Source: Pachyseris speciosa
Lineage: Eukaryota; Cnidaria; Anthozoa; Scleractinia; Pachyseridae
NCBI GenBank assembly: GCA_016490735.1
Contig: JAEMWC010000034.1
Coordinates: 510,001 to 574,000 of the forward strand
DNA length: 64,000 bases
Direction: 5' to 3'
Positions 20,363 through 30,500 of this stretch are shown one piece after another (the first letter of the stretch is position 1; each line of letters opens with the position of its first letter). The notes beneath the pieces were generated by a model. The model was given only the letters and a program-made list of their open reading frames with translations. It was not told where the DNA came from and did not search any database. The position numbers and the translations under genes are program-made.

Positions 20363-23300
20363 GTAAGAGTAACCCGAACGTCTTTAGAAGCGTTCACACT
20401 TATTGGTTTAGGTTGATCTAAGCGAGTTCGTTCTAGAATTAACCCAAGACCCAAAGCAGTCCTGGTAGTGTTCACACGTAAATTCATAAAGTTCTCGAAA
20501 ACTATCTAATTGTAGCTCGGGTCTACTTAAAAAGGTTAATGTAAACGGCCCCTTAAACGTTGTTACGTTTATCTTAGGAAAGAGAGTGAACTGTGGCGAG
20601 TCAGATACAGACCTGGCTAAGTAGATAGTATGTTATGTAGCTGCTACTTGGGAACTAGACAACTCAAACTGCGACTGTGCAGGAGACGCGTAAAGGGAAG
20701 CTTGTGATGATTGTTGCAAGAATCTACAATCTCATCGCGCTGCGCCTCTTCACTGTTTCCGCATCCCTCAGTTCCTACGCGTGACCTGACCACGTGTGTT
20801 GTACATTGTAATTTTGAGTTTTCTCTGAATAAATATCAGAACATTCTTCAAATAATGTTCTATCGCACTTAAGGGTATCTAGCTTCAGAACTGGTGGCCA
20901 CATGGTAACGTACTTTTGTCACGCATTCCTCAATTCTTATGCGTGACCTGACCACGTGTGCTGTGCTTTTTGAGTTTTCTCTAAATACCCAAGCAGTTAG
21001 CACACATTTAGAGATTATTTGCTAAAGGCGACGGAAATATTACCGAACATTTACCAAAGGCAATAGGCAACGTAGAAATTTAGCGTAAATTTAAGATAAA
21101 ACATTCATAAGCACAAGAGAAACTGAACAAATTATAAAAGCACTCACCGAGGACGTGACCCAATGTAGACCAGGTACAAGTTTACCATCAGCTAATTTGC
21201 CAGTAAAATCCAGAAGATAAACAATGTACAAGGGATGCTGTTCGGTACCTCTGAGTGGTTGTTGCTGACAGCATAAGAGCTTGATGAGATCGCCTGGATG
21301 AATGGCTTAAGTCGAAAGTGAAGCAGCATGCGTTTATGCTCAATCGACAGATTTCCATGGCTTTATTGGACTTCTGAAACATTTCGCGGCATGGCTTCCA
21401 GTTTCATTACCATTTCTTGACAATATTTTCGAACCAACGTCTTGTCAGTCATTCACCTTCGTTACCAGTGCTCTAGTCATTCTCAGGCGTAAATAATTGA
21501 CAAGTATTTCGTCCCAAAATCGGCCGACATATTGGGCGTTTTCCATTTACCAAGAAATTCCGGAAATTCCGGTTGGGATGTAAAGGGAACACATGTTTTT
21601 GGTTCGTTCCAATGGAAAATTTCCGAAATAAACGGAACTTCTGAAAAGGTAGTCCTGTTTTCCCGTTGGAAACTTTCCGATGGAAAATGCGTGTTCCATT
21701 TACGAGTTTCACAAGTTTTCACCAGTTCCAGGTCTTTCACGGCCACATCTTTGGTAAGATGGCGGCTCCTTCTTCGGTCACCTCGAATAGTTTTATACGA
21801 ATGCCCCGTGTGTCATGGACTAGCACCCGATCTTCATACGTTAATGAATCACAATTGTGTGATGTATACCAATGGTAAGCAGAATTTATTGGAGAAAACA
21901 TTAAATTTTGCCCGAGGGTTCTTTGAGTAAGCTTATTCCGATTGTTTCGCGCGTAATACTTTGCATCTGAAATGAAACAAATGTCTTTCGTTATTTTCCT
22001 TTCACAGTAGGCGTGAAAGTCTGGCTTTGTCATACAACCAATAAGAGTATCGCTGAGGAATCTTCCAGTGGCTTCATTTCCCTGCACTAAGCTTCAAGGT
22101 TCAGCCTCGAGTTCGCCCAGAAGTGGCTTATAAATATTCATCGATGAAATATCGTGGCAATATCTTTTTGAAAAATCCTTCGTTTCGGCGATGATCGCGC
22201 ATCATATAAGCTGCAACCGCTGCGAGGATAGGAGTGTCATCATCGTCTTCTCAATTTAAAAGACCTTCTTACATAGACAACTCTACAGTTTCGTTTAAAA
22301 CATCGTTGTTGCCATTTGGAAGTTTAGCGGGAAAGTGTGGAGCCTGGGGAATGAATGGAACGTTTGTCAAATGGAACACGTTCTTCACCGATGGTCATTT
22401 CCCATCGAAATTTCCGGAATTTTTTGGTAAATGGAAAACGCCCATTACTTGCCGACAAAACAAACGTGGTGTAGCTTAGTAGCCTCGCCTTAGCACGTTA
22501 CGTTACGTTATAATAATCTTAAATAATAATCTTTAATACTTATAGAGCGCATATAGAGTTATGCGCTCTATAAGTATTAAAGATTATTATTTAAGATTAT
22601 TATTACGTCATCACCGCCATGTTGGTGTACTGTGAATAAAAGATTTCTCGTTAGCTTCTTTTGTCATTGTCCACCAACATGGCCGCCAACCCATTGTCAT
22701 TCGAATCTCTGGAGACTGGTTGCATACCCTCTATAAAAGCTCTATTAAGCCCCCGAGGGCTTATTTAATTTCGGTCCTCATTAAAGGGGGCTTATTAGAG
22801 ATGGGGGCTTAATAGCGAGAGGGGGGGGGGGGGAAGTCTTATTTCAAATCTTAAACACGACGTTTTCTTTCTTACAATAGTTTTGGTACAAACTCAAACA
22901 ACTGCAGTGAACCTTTACCATTTAATACAGAGCATCAAACAGTATTATGTGTTTGAGTGTATATTTGTTTGAAAACAAACCAACTGGGCCGCGTGAAGTG
23001 GATTTTGCAAGAGGGGGTAGGAGGGACTAATTACAAAATCTCATATCCCAAACGGGGAGGGAGGCTAATTAGAGAGTGGGGCTTATTACAAAACCGGCTT
23101 CCAAAGGGGGGGGGTGCTTATTAGAGAGGGTGAGGGGGGTAATAGAGACGGGGGGCTTAATAGAGCTTTTACGGTAATCACCGCTGGCCGCAATGAACAG
23201 ACACTTCTTATCAGTCTTAGGTGGACAGTACATTATGTTTTCATGTCATAAATTAATTCATATTATATTACTTTCTTCTACTCTTAGGACGAATCCAACG

Positions 23301-24128
23301 CAGTTACTGCTTTTAACCTCCCTGTTGTCTGTCTCTTCAGTCATCTTACAGCTATATGTAGTTGCCTCCCGTATCCATGGTAACAGCGCATTTATAATCT
23401 TCGGTAAGTGACAATTTTGATAATATAATGGAGCAAGTAAAAAAGCAGTAAAGCCGAACTTACCTCACAAGCTTAACCACCCTGTCTGTAAAATAGGCGC
23501 GTTTACATGTGTTACTACTTACCCCTCTCCTAGTCATTTTCTTCACCAACCCTCCCCCCCACCACCAGGCCCCTCCCTTCTTCACAGTATTCCATTGGGT
23601 TTACCTACAACGACCTTGCAGCAAGCATCTATGACACAACTACCACTGTTTTTATTTTATGGTTTAGTATTTTCTTCTCATCTCGCTGCTCCTCCGCAGT
23701 GTCTTTCAAGAACCTCGTATCATTTCAGGGACTTTCCAGCCCAAGAAAGTGCTGGACTAAAATTCAACAACAAAGAGACAATACTTGACCGGACTAATTT
23801 GAAATTCACGTTCCATGTTCCTTTTCTTGTTTCAGTGTACATTTTACAAAACCTGGTTCATGGGTCCCAGGCCAGCCCTGTCTACACTCTCATGCTGCGC
23901 TGTTCCCAGAATGCACCGCCATCCGTTCGCACGACTTGTTACTCATTCCTCGGGACGCTCGAGATTCTTGGTAAACAGTTGTCGTTGTTTTTGGCGGGAA
24001 TTTTTGCAGAGGCCTTTGGATATTCTGCTGGATTAAGCATATCGCTGGCAGTATCTTTACTGGTGCTTTTATTGGTTTCGTGCTGTCCCAAACAGCTTAA
24101 AACAATCAGACTAGAGAGACTGTCCTGA
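19536..24128 (+). CDS. MFSD3: MFSD3 ortholog, complete, 3 exons
   Basis: The exons are 19536-20362, 23288-23403 and 23836-24128. They total 1236 nt, giving 411 residues plus TGA, with phases 2 and 1 joining exactly at GT-AG junctions. The length is almost that of vertebrate MFSD3 (about 412). The protein is a multipass membrane carrier of the major facilitator superfamily related to the SLC33 acetyl-CoA transporter. KSLWAPIIDVYGQKSMW at residues about 57-73 is the conserved loop after TM2. Hydrophobic spans follow at about 74-90, 97-110, 139-155, 162-178, 214-230 and 250-272, with more in exons 2-3. The charged tail is PKQLKTIRLERLS. The ATG context is AAAACATGGC. The substrate is uncertain. 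No frameshift or stop is seen, so this gene looks intact. Confidence 0.9.
21533..22445. mobile_element. Non-autonomous DNA transposon, about 0.9 kb
   Basis: GGGCGTTTTCCATTTACCAA with GAAATTCCGG on the left mirrors CCGGAATT with TTGGTAAATGGAAAACGCCC on the right. Inner arms also match (ATGGAAAATGCG / AATGGAACACG). The interior is non-coding and includes AAGATGGCGGC near 21766-21776. A short, unproven second insertion may sit inside. Confidence 0.6.
22511..22605. repeat. Perfect hairpin, about 95 bp
   Basis: TAATAATCTTAAATAATAAT and ACTTATAGAGCGCATA are followed by their complements. The sequence resembles two SINE tails (compare AACTTATATAGCGCATTTT at 27408) joined tail to tail. Confidence 0.65.
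22735..23170. mobile_element. MITE with AAAAGCTCTATTAAGCCCCC ends
   Basis: The inverted ends AAAAGCTCTATTAAGCCCCC and GGGGGCTTAATAGAGCTTTT enclose G-rich repeats of the motif GGGGGCTTATTAGAGA and a polyG run. There is no coding capacity. Confidence 0.75.
23288..23403 (+). CDS. MFSD3: MFSD3 exon 2
   Basis: After a TTTCTTCTACTCTTAG acceptor, one base completes TGG and the exon reads TNPTQLLLLTSLLSVSS then VILQLYVVASRIHGNSAF. It ends with one base of a Val codon before GTAAGT. Confidence 0.9.
23836..24128 (+). CDS. MFSD3: MFSD3 exon 3 and stop
   Basis: After the acceptor TTTCTTGTTTCAG the exon reads VYILQNLVHGSQASPVYT, ending with a Cys/Leu-rich last membrane span and TGA. The segment CYSFLGTLEILGKQL matches the conserved late transmembrane region of the family. 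Confidence 0.9.
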
Positions 24129-24213
24129 ATCGAAAAAATACTCAAGAAATTTTAGTGAATCAATTCTGACTAATTAGCAAATAGCACATTTTTCGATTGA
24201 GTGTTGTTAGTTC

Positions 24214-24219
24214 AATAAA
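24214..24219 (+). terminator. Candidate MFSD3 polyadenylation signal
   Basis: AATAAA, 85 bases after the MFSD3 stop codon, in AT-rich sequence. It is plausible by position only. Confidence 0.45.
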
Positions 24220-24642
24220 ACATTTTAACCAATCACAACAACTGTAACTAAAATAATGAACCAATCAGAATTCGATGGAAAATAGCTATTTAGCGCCAAA
24301 CGCAAGGACGCAGTTGTAGATCGAGTAACAGTGGTCTCTGATTTAACCTATGGCTGGTTGAGAAAGTGGCACGACTTTTTTTTTTTAAACAATAACAGAA
24401 CTTAGTAAAGCAAAACTTAAGCAAACCGCAAACTACTTTTGATCCTCGATTGAAAATTGCTCTTTATTTGTAACAAAGTAATCGTCACTAAACAAAGAAC
24501 ACCAGAGCGAAACGAGATAGAACCCGGTTTTGGTTCTATAAACGATGAAGTGAAACAGAAAACTTCTATCTCCAAGAAAAAATACCTTATTCGTACTAAT
24601 TTTCGCTATTTAGATTGTGTGGAAATTCAAATCATGTACTAC

Positions 24643-24819
24643 ACCTTATTCCAAAATGGCGGCCAATTTATTATTCTTTTGTTTGCATGTTAATTAGCCC
24701 TCTTTGCCTCATTTTCACTCCAAAATTCTGTTGTTTTTTGTACATGTTGACGAGGCAAAGAGGGCTAATTAACATGCAAACAAAAGAATAATAAATTGGC
24801 CGCCATTTTGGAATAAGGT
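24643..24819. mobile_element. Palindromic MITE, family 'CCAAAATGGCGGCC', copy 1
   Basis: CCTTATTCCAAAATGGCGGC with TTATTCTTTTGTTTGCATG and AGCCCTCTTTGCCTC is followed by almost perfect complements. Copies 2 and 3 of the family lie at 33244-33424 and 60886-61060. Confidence 0.85.
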
Positions 24820-25014
24820 TTATTATGTCAACGAAAAAGTACAAAGCGTACAGTTGCTGAAACATCTCGAATTGGTTGCTCTTAATCCCCACTGCCACTG
24901 TAGTAAGCTTTTTTGTAAGACTTGTATTCATCCCAATTTTGATGTGGTTGCTGTTGTTTCTGTTACCTGGCTGCCAGAACAGTTAACGAAAACGTCTTCC
25001 AAAGCAACTGCTCT

Positions 25015-25113
25015 TTATAGAGTGTTTTCATTCACGTGGCTACCGGCCATATTGGTTTACTGAAACAAAAGAAAGTATTTGCATGAAAACAGAGTTCAAT
25101 TCCCAGAGGTTTA
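25015..25113. repeat. MITE-like repeat, inverted relative to 28450-28556
   Basis: TTTTCATTCACGTGGCTACC, CCATATTGGTTTACT and GAATTCAATTCCCAGAGGTT-like sequence. The same segments occur in inverted orientation at 28450-28556 in a gene A intron. Confidence 0.55.
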
Positions 25114-25332
25114 GCTTAGAACACCAACATGGCCGCCGTTTCTTTGTTTTGGAACAACAACATGGCCGCCGTGACGTCATGTGAAAACGCTCTATTGTTT
25201 GGATTTTGCGAGATTAAATACCACTCGGTTCTCTTTTTCTCTCCAAATCGCGAAATTTGATACTCGCGAAATACGCCTTGAAATTTTTCGCGAAATTAAG
25301 TACGCGCGAAAATTAGTACGAATACGGTATAA

Positions 25333-26079
25333 CTCGCTGTAGTTTCGCAAGAAAAGATGCAGCCACTTCCAGATACTGGTAAAAACGCGTAGGTAAAGCA
25401 CGTGATCTTTGTTTGAACATAGCTGTCTTAGAAGATAAGCACTCAGCTAGGTTTTCATGGACTAGTCACTCAGACGCTCGCACCAATGAAGTGCTACGAT
25501 AAAAATTGATTACATAATAGAACATACCTTACAATAGGCTAGTGAAATTTATTTTATAGCTATAAACAAATGACAGCACGATAAAACAATTAAGATGCAG
25601 TTGAAGTTTATAACATTTACTTTAAAGAATACTACAATTTTGAATAAATATCTTTTCGTACAATTACACTCTAATATGGCTTAATAACGAGTAGTAATTA
25701 AGGTCTCATTAAATTCTACAGTGTGAAATATGATTCTTTGTCTAAATAAAACTTATCTCCAAGGGAGATTAATTGCTTGGTAATCTAGATGGAGTCCGCA
25801 AAGCAGGCATGGATGATCGAGCCTGCAATCTTCCATTCGCAAGAACGAGGCAATCTCCGTAAGTGTGTCCTTGGCAACGTGCCGTGCGTGTACATGTGAC
25901 GCACACTACCAAAGACACCACACATCGTTCGGTTTGAGAAAATAGCTTAACCTACGATTTAGTCGAAGACCAGGTGAGCGCAAAATCCAGCCTTTGCTTT
26001 GGCCCAGAGATGTCTCGATTCCAAGAACAAAATAACCACTAAAACGCAACTAAACTAAACTGCAACTCTAGGTTCATGC
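25333..26079. other. Intergenic sequence, includes the 3' flank of the minus-strand gene
   Basis: AT-rich with no gene. A minus-strand AATAAA (plus-strand TTTATT, 25548-25553) is the nearest clear candidate polyadenylation signal, about 530 bases past the stop at 26080. Confidence 0.4.
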
Positions 26080-26876
26080 TCAAGGTGCGCTTCTACTTCG
26101 AAAGTGACCAAACTCTTTCTTTGGACGGTGAGCAATGCGGCTAGCGGCTTTCTTGATGGACTCGTTTTGTTTCCGGTGTTGACTTGGTAGTTCATAGAAT
26201 GAAAACGTGAAAGCACTGGAGACTGGAAGCCGGTGAATGACGTTCAAATCCTCCAACACTACCAATGGTTTCCTCCTTTCGACACGCGTAAAAAGCTTCT
26301 CTGGTTTCTCACCATGCTGCGCTTGCGCAGGTAATTGGGCAACGCTGTCCTCTGATACTGTAGATTCTGTGGCAATGGGAAGAGGTGGTCGTTCATTGAT
26401 GATTTCGGACCAACTTTCTACACGTGTACTTTCGTCATGGTCCTGTCTTGCGAACTCAGACTCCAGTGCATTTTTCCATTTCTGCGCATGCTCTCTACCA
26501 GTAATGCTGCTGGTAGGCCGTGAAGATCGTTTGTTCATTAGTTGCACTGTCGAGTCACTTGACAAGGCACTGCTCACGTCAGCTAAAGAAATACGTGAGA
26601 TTCGCCCCTGGCTTAGCCTCACATTCGAACCATACATCATGTTTATGTCACCAAATGACGCGGTTACGTGACTCATTGACAGGTTTTCTTGACCTAAATT
26701 CATATCTTGAATCACTTTGCTGTGGTAGTTCCCAGGCCTCTTTACGCCGTCCCCCTTTTCCTTCTTTCTTACTGCTCGGCGTGCACGGTTAGACCTGGTA
26801 TCAGTTCCTTCATCAGTCAAATCATACATGCTGTCATCGTTTCCAAGGGAACCACAGGACCTTTGGTCGTCTAAAT
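26080..26876 (-). CDS. Gene A, last exon
   Basis: A CGTGCCTTATTAG acceptor is followed by LDDQRSCGSLGNDDSMYDL, a basic RRAVRKKEKGDG patch, FGDINMMYGSNVRLSQGR, HAQKWKNALESEFARQDHDE, and a basic C-terminus with stop at 26080-26082. An ATG lies upstream of the acceptor in the same frame, giving a longer open frame to 26928. The phase match with the 27681-28005 exon and the sequence before the acceptor favour splicing. Confidence 0.75.
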
Positions 26877-27516
26877 CTAATAAGGCACGAAATATGTACA
26901 ACTTAACGTCAGAAAAATCGGGCAACATTTCCTTTCAACTTGTTACAATTGATTGCTACACTTATTTCCACTTCTATGTGCAACAGATTTCCACGTTGTA
27001 AAAATGAGAAGCGATGCCTACATCCTGCAGTAGCAAAATTTGTTGCGCGCGGAGTTGCGAATACGTGCAACAAACAATGACAACTTACAGTATATAACAG
27101 TTAATATAGCATGAATGTGTGAGTGATCATCGCAGTTATGAACACTACTTAAGCGGTAGTGAAAATAAAGCCTGAAAATTTTTAGGATTCAGGCTTGCAC
27201 TGGAGTCGAACCCACGACCTCTGCGATGCCGGTGCAGTGCTCTACCAACTGAGCCAACAAGCCATCTGGGAACTGGTCATTTTGTTCGTTCTCGTGAATG
27301 ATGAAAATAAGGCTACAGCTAGTATTGCCTTTTACAGCTTCGTCTGGAGACGCGTCTCCTGCTTTCCCTAGTCTTTCGAAAATGTTAATATAATAATAAT
27401 TTAGAACTTATATAGCGCATTTTCCATGAGCATATGATCAAATGCGCTTTACAAGCAGACGAAATTGGAATTTGGAAATGTTGGTTTTTGTGGAGAGGGG
27501 AAAACTGGAGAACCCG

Positions 27517-27560
<44 letters not shown>

Positions 27561-30500
27561 AACCCACATATGACGTCGAGTCCGGGAATCGAACCCGGGC
27601 CACACTGGTGGAAGGCGAGTGCTCTCACCACTGCGCCATCCCTGCTCCCCAAAACATCTATCAAATGTCACTTTACTTACTCGAGAATGACACATTCCTT
27701 TGCCCGCGAGCACTGCTGTACTTTCGTAACATCGTGCCTCGCGAATCAGTCACGTGAGGGGCACGCGACATGTCAGACCTGTAAGACGTACGCGAATCGG
27801 ACAAATGCGAGCGACTGGAACCTATTCTAGTTTGTATTCGTCCCCAGTTCTCTTCATCGGAATCAGCGTCATAGGAGTAAAAGGACGAACTGTTGCTGGG
27901 ACCGCTGATGGGTGGTCGGCCCAGTCTCTGGTGCGGTGTGTCAGGCTGTCCTGATCGGTTTCTTACGGATGGATTCTTTTTCCTAGAGCGACTTTGACTT
28001 TGAATCTAAGAAAAAAAATAGCAGCGTTTTTCATGCATGGACATTCATTAGGCTTATTTGATCTCGAGTTTATAGTATATCTTCACGAAACTTTTATCTC
28101 CAAACACTTAACAACTAAGGCTGTGACAGCTCAGAAGAAAATACACGTTGGGAATGGTTTGCGATCTGCTGATAGTCGCATAAGATTTGAAAGGTCTCCA
28201 AAACATAGAAACAGCAATCAGAGTGCCAGTAAAAGAGTGAACATAATCCAAGACATACCGGCGAAACATTGAATTGCTTAATTTTATTGTGATAGAGGAA
28301 CTTTGAGCAGACGAGGTTTTCGTTATTGAAATAAAGGTGCTGTAAAACAACAATGATGCAAAATAGTGTGATTTAAATTAACATCGACGTAAATAAATTA
28401 AGATACATTAAATTATAAAGTGTATCGTTGATTTCCTACAATAAAGTAAACCTCTGGGAATTGAACTTCATTTTCATGTTAATACTTTCTCTTGTTTTAG
28501 TAAACCAATATGGCTGTTAGTCACGTGAATGAAAACGCTCTATAAAGCTGGTGTCTGTAAATTGATTCAGTCGTCAAGCTGTTAGGACTAGTCTATTAGC
28601 CCCCACTGACCTCTTTGTAAGCTAAGACATCACTGGGTGATCTTGATGCCGCTGAGCCCTCCTCATCTGACACAATGGAATATCTCCTTCCGCTGGAAGA
28701 AGTAAGCCTTGATCTCACGCTTACTTCGGTAACACCTCGCATTTTGTCAGCTAAATGTAAGCAGGAGGTAATATTTCAAGGTGACTACCACACTGAATAA
28801 GAGAATTACAATCTATTCTTGATAATCCGGACTTCTCGATTATCCGGACTTCTCGATTATTTGGACCATTTGCTCTTGTCCCAGAATTTTGATGAAGTTT
28901 ATCAAGGTATGATGAAGACGATCCCTAGAAACTATCATTATGACTTATTTTTAATTTAGGCATATAAAAGTGCGTTTGAAACAGGTTTTTTTTTTCAATA
29001 TTATGAAAGGTGTTCGTCACCGTGGTTTCAAATGATAGCTGAGTTAATCTTTTGTCTCACGATTGAGTCACAAAGATGTGGATCGAGACGTTTCGACCGC
29101 TATACTGCTGGTCTTCATCAGGGGATGGTGTCGACTGGCTACGTGTGAGTATAAGAAGCACCGTGGCTGGTGGTGATTGGTGCTTTTCGATCCTCGCTTA
29201 GGCTGTTGTTGAGGATTTCGATCCTTGTCGTTCAGACTAGAAATTGTTCCCTCAGCGGTCCGCTTTGGTACTGATCGGCTGTTGTGTTGTTTGATCGTGG
29301 GCATCCACACTTCAGGAATTTCAATTCCACTGTCCCTGTTGATGATGTTAGGGTGAAGTCTTGTGTGAATAGCCTCTTTAACCCTACGGGTGTACCAATG
29401 TAGGTCTCGGTCAATAAATTTAACTTTGTCCCAGAGCGGATAATGTCCGGTCGCGTTGCTATGTTCTGAAACGGCGGAGGATTGGGTTCGAGCAAGCCGT
29501 ATGTCTCTATCATGTTCCTTAATCCGTTCATGCATAGATCTTCCCGTCTCTCCAATATAAACCTTACCACATTCGCAGGGAATCTTGTAGACTACTCCGT
29601 CTTGTTTTACTGGATCGACAATGTCCTTAGGTCGCACTAGGTGTGATCTAAGAGTTGTGTCAGATCTGAAAACAGTCCGTGTGCCTTGTTGTTGTAGGCA
29701 ACGGCGAAGAGCCTCCGATGTGCCTTTGACGTATGGCAGAACCACAGTAGATTTAATTTCGGGTTCAGGTTCTTTAGTAGTTGTTCGTCCCTTAGCTTTC
29801 GTAAGATTTTTTACAAACGAAAACGGATAACCGTTGGAAACAAGGCCCGATGAGGTGTTTCTTTTCATGAGAGATAACTGATGGTTTTGTTATGAGGTGT
29901 TTAGATCGATCGTACAGGCACTTGACAATACCACGTTTTACAGATTGCGGGTGGTGTGAATCATACGCTAGGTACTGGTCAGTGTGTGTAGGCTTTCTGT
30001 AAACACTGGTAGAGAGGTATCCATTCGAATCCATGATGATCAATGTATCAAGGAAGGGAAAGTTGACTGAAAAACTTCTGAGCCTGAAGCGAGGTGGACA
30101 CCTGACAGATTCTGTGTATAACAAGATCAGGCCCAAGCATAAGCAACCACCTAGAATTTATGGCCTTCCCAAGATACACAAGGCCAACACACCAGTGAGA
30201 CCTATAGTCTCTTGTGTGAACACCTTTGCTTATGATCTGTCTTCCTATGTATTATCTCCCCTAACTGGGAACTCAGAGTACACAGTTGACAACTCAGCTC
30301 ATTTTGTGTCCATTGTGAACGGTGAAAGGGTACTAGAAAACGAGATCATGGTGTCATTCGACGTAGTGTCTCTGTTTACGAACGTTCCAATCGAAGGAGC
30401 AGTACAGACTGCAATGCGAAAACTAGAAACTGACCCGTGCCTTGCCAACCACACGACTCTAACATCTACGCGGATTGCAGACCTCTTGAGTTTCGTTCTT

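Larger units (their letters stand above)
20363..23287. other. MFSD3 intron 1, packed with repeats
   Basis: Holds a duplicated segment (about 20750-20840 and 20925-20990, sharing TATGCGTGACCTGACCACGTG-like sequence), an element with inverted ends at 21533-22445, a hairpin at 22511-22605, and a MITE at 22735-23170. The reading frames in it are spurious. Confidence 0.7.
24584..25332. mobile_element. Element with TATTCGTACTAATTTTCGC ends and other MITEs inside
   Basis: TTATTCGTACTAATTTTCGC at about 24588 is mirrored by GCGAAAATTAGTACGAATACGG at 25308-25329. Two other MITEs (24643-24819 and 25015-25113) lie inside, and a CGCGAAATT-rich stretch lies near the right end. This is a nested cluster with no gene. 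Confidence 0.5.
26877..27680. other. Gene A intron with two SINEs
   Basis: Contains a tRNA-headed SINE on the minus strand at 27080-27263 and a second SINE family at 27387-27650. No other feature is supported. Confidence 0.7.

Noticed and set aside
23595..23835. Upstream part of the long frame over MFSD3 exon 3
   Set aside because: Lies in the intron; the TTTCAG acceptor and phase show the exon starts at 23836.
27190..27263. tRNA gene (GGC anticodon)
   Set aside because: A and B boxes are present, but the anticodon stem is imperfect, the anticodon is unusual, and the body matches truncated copies elsewhere, so it is a SINE head.
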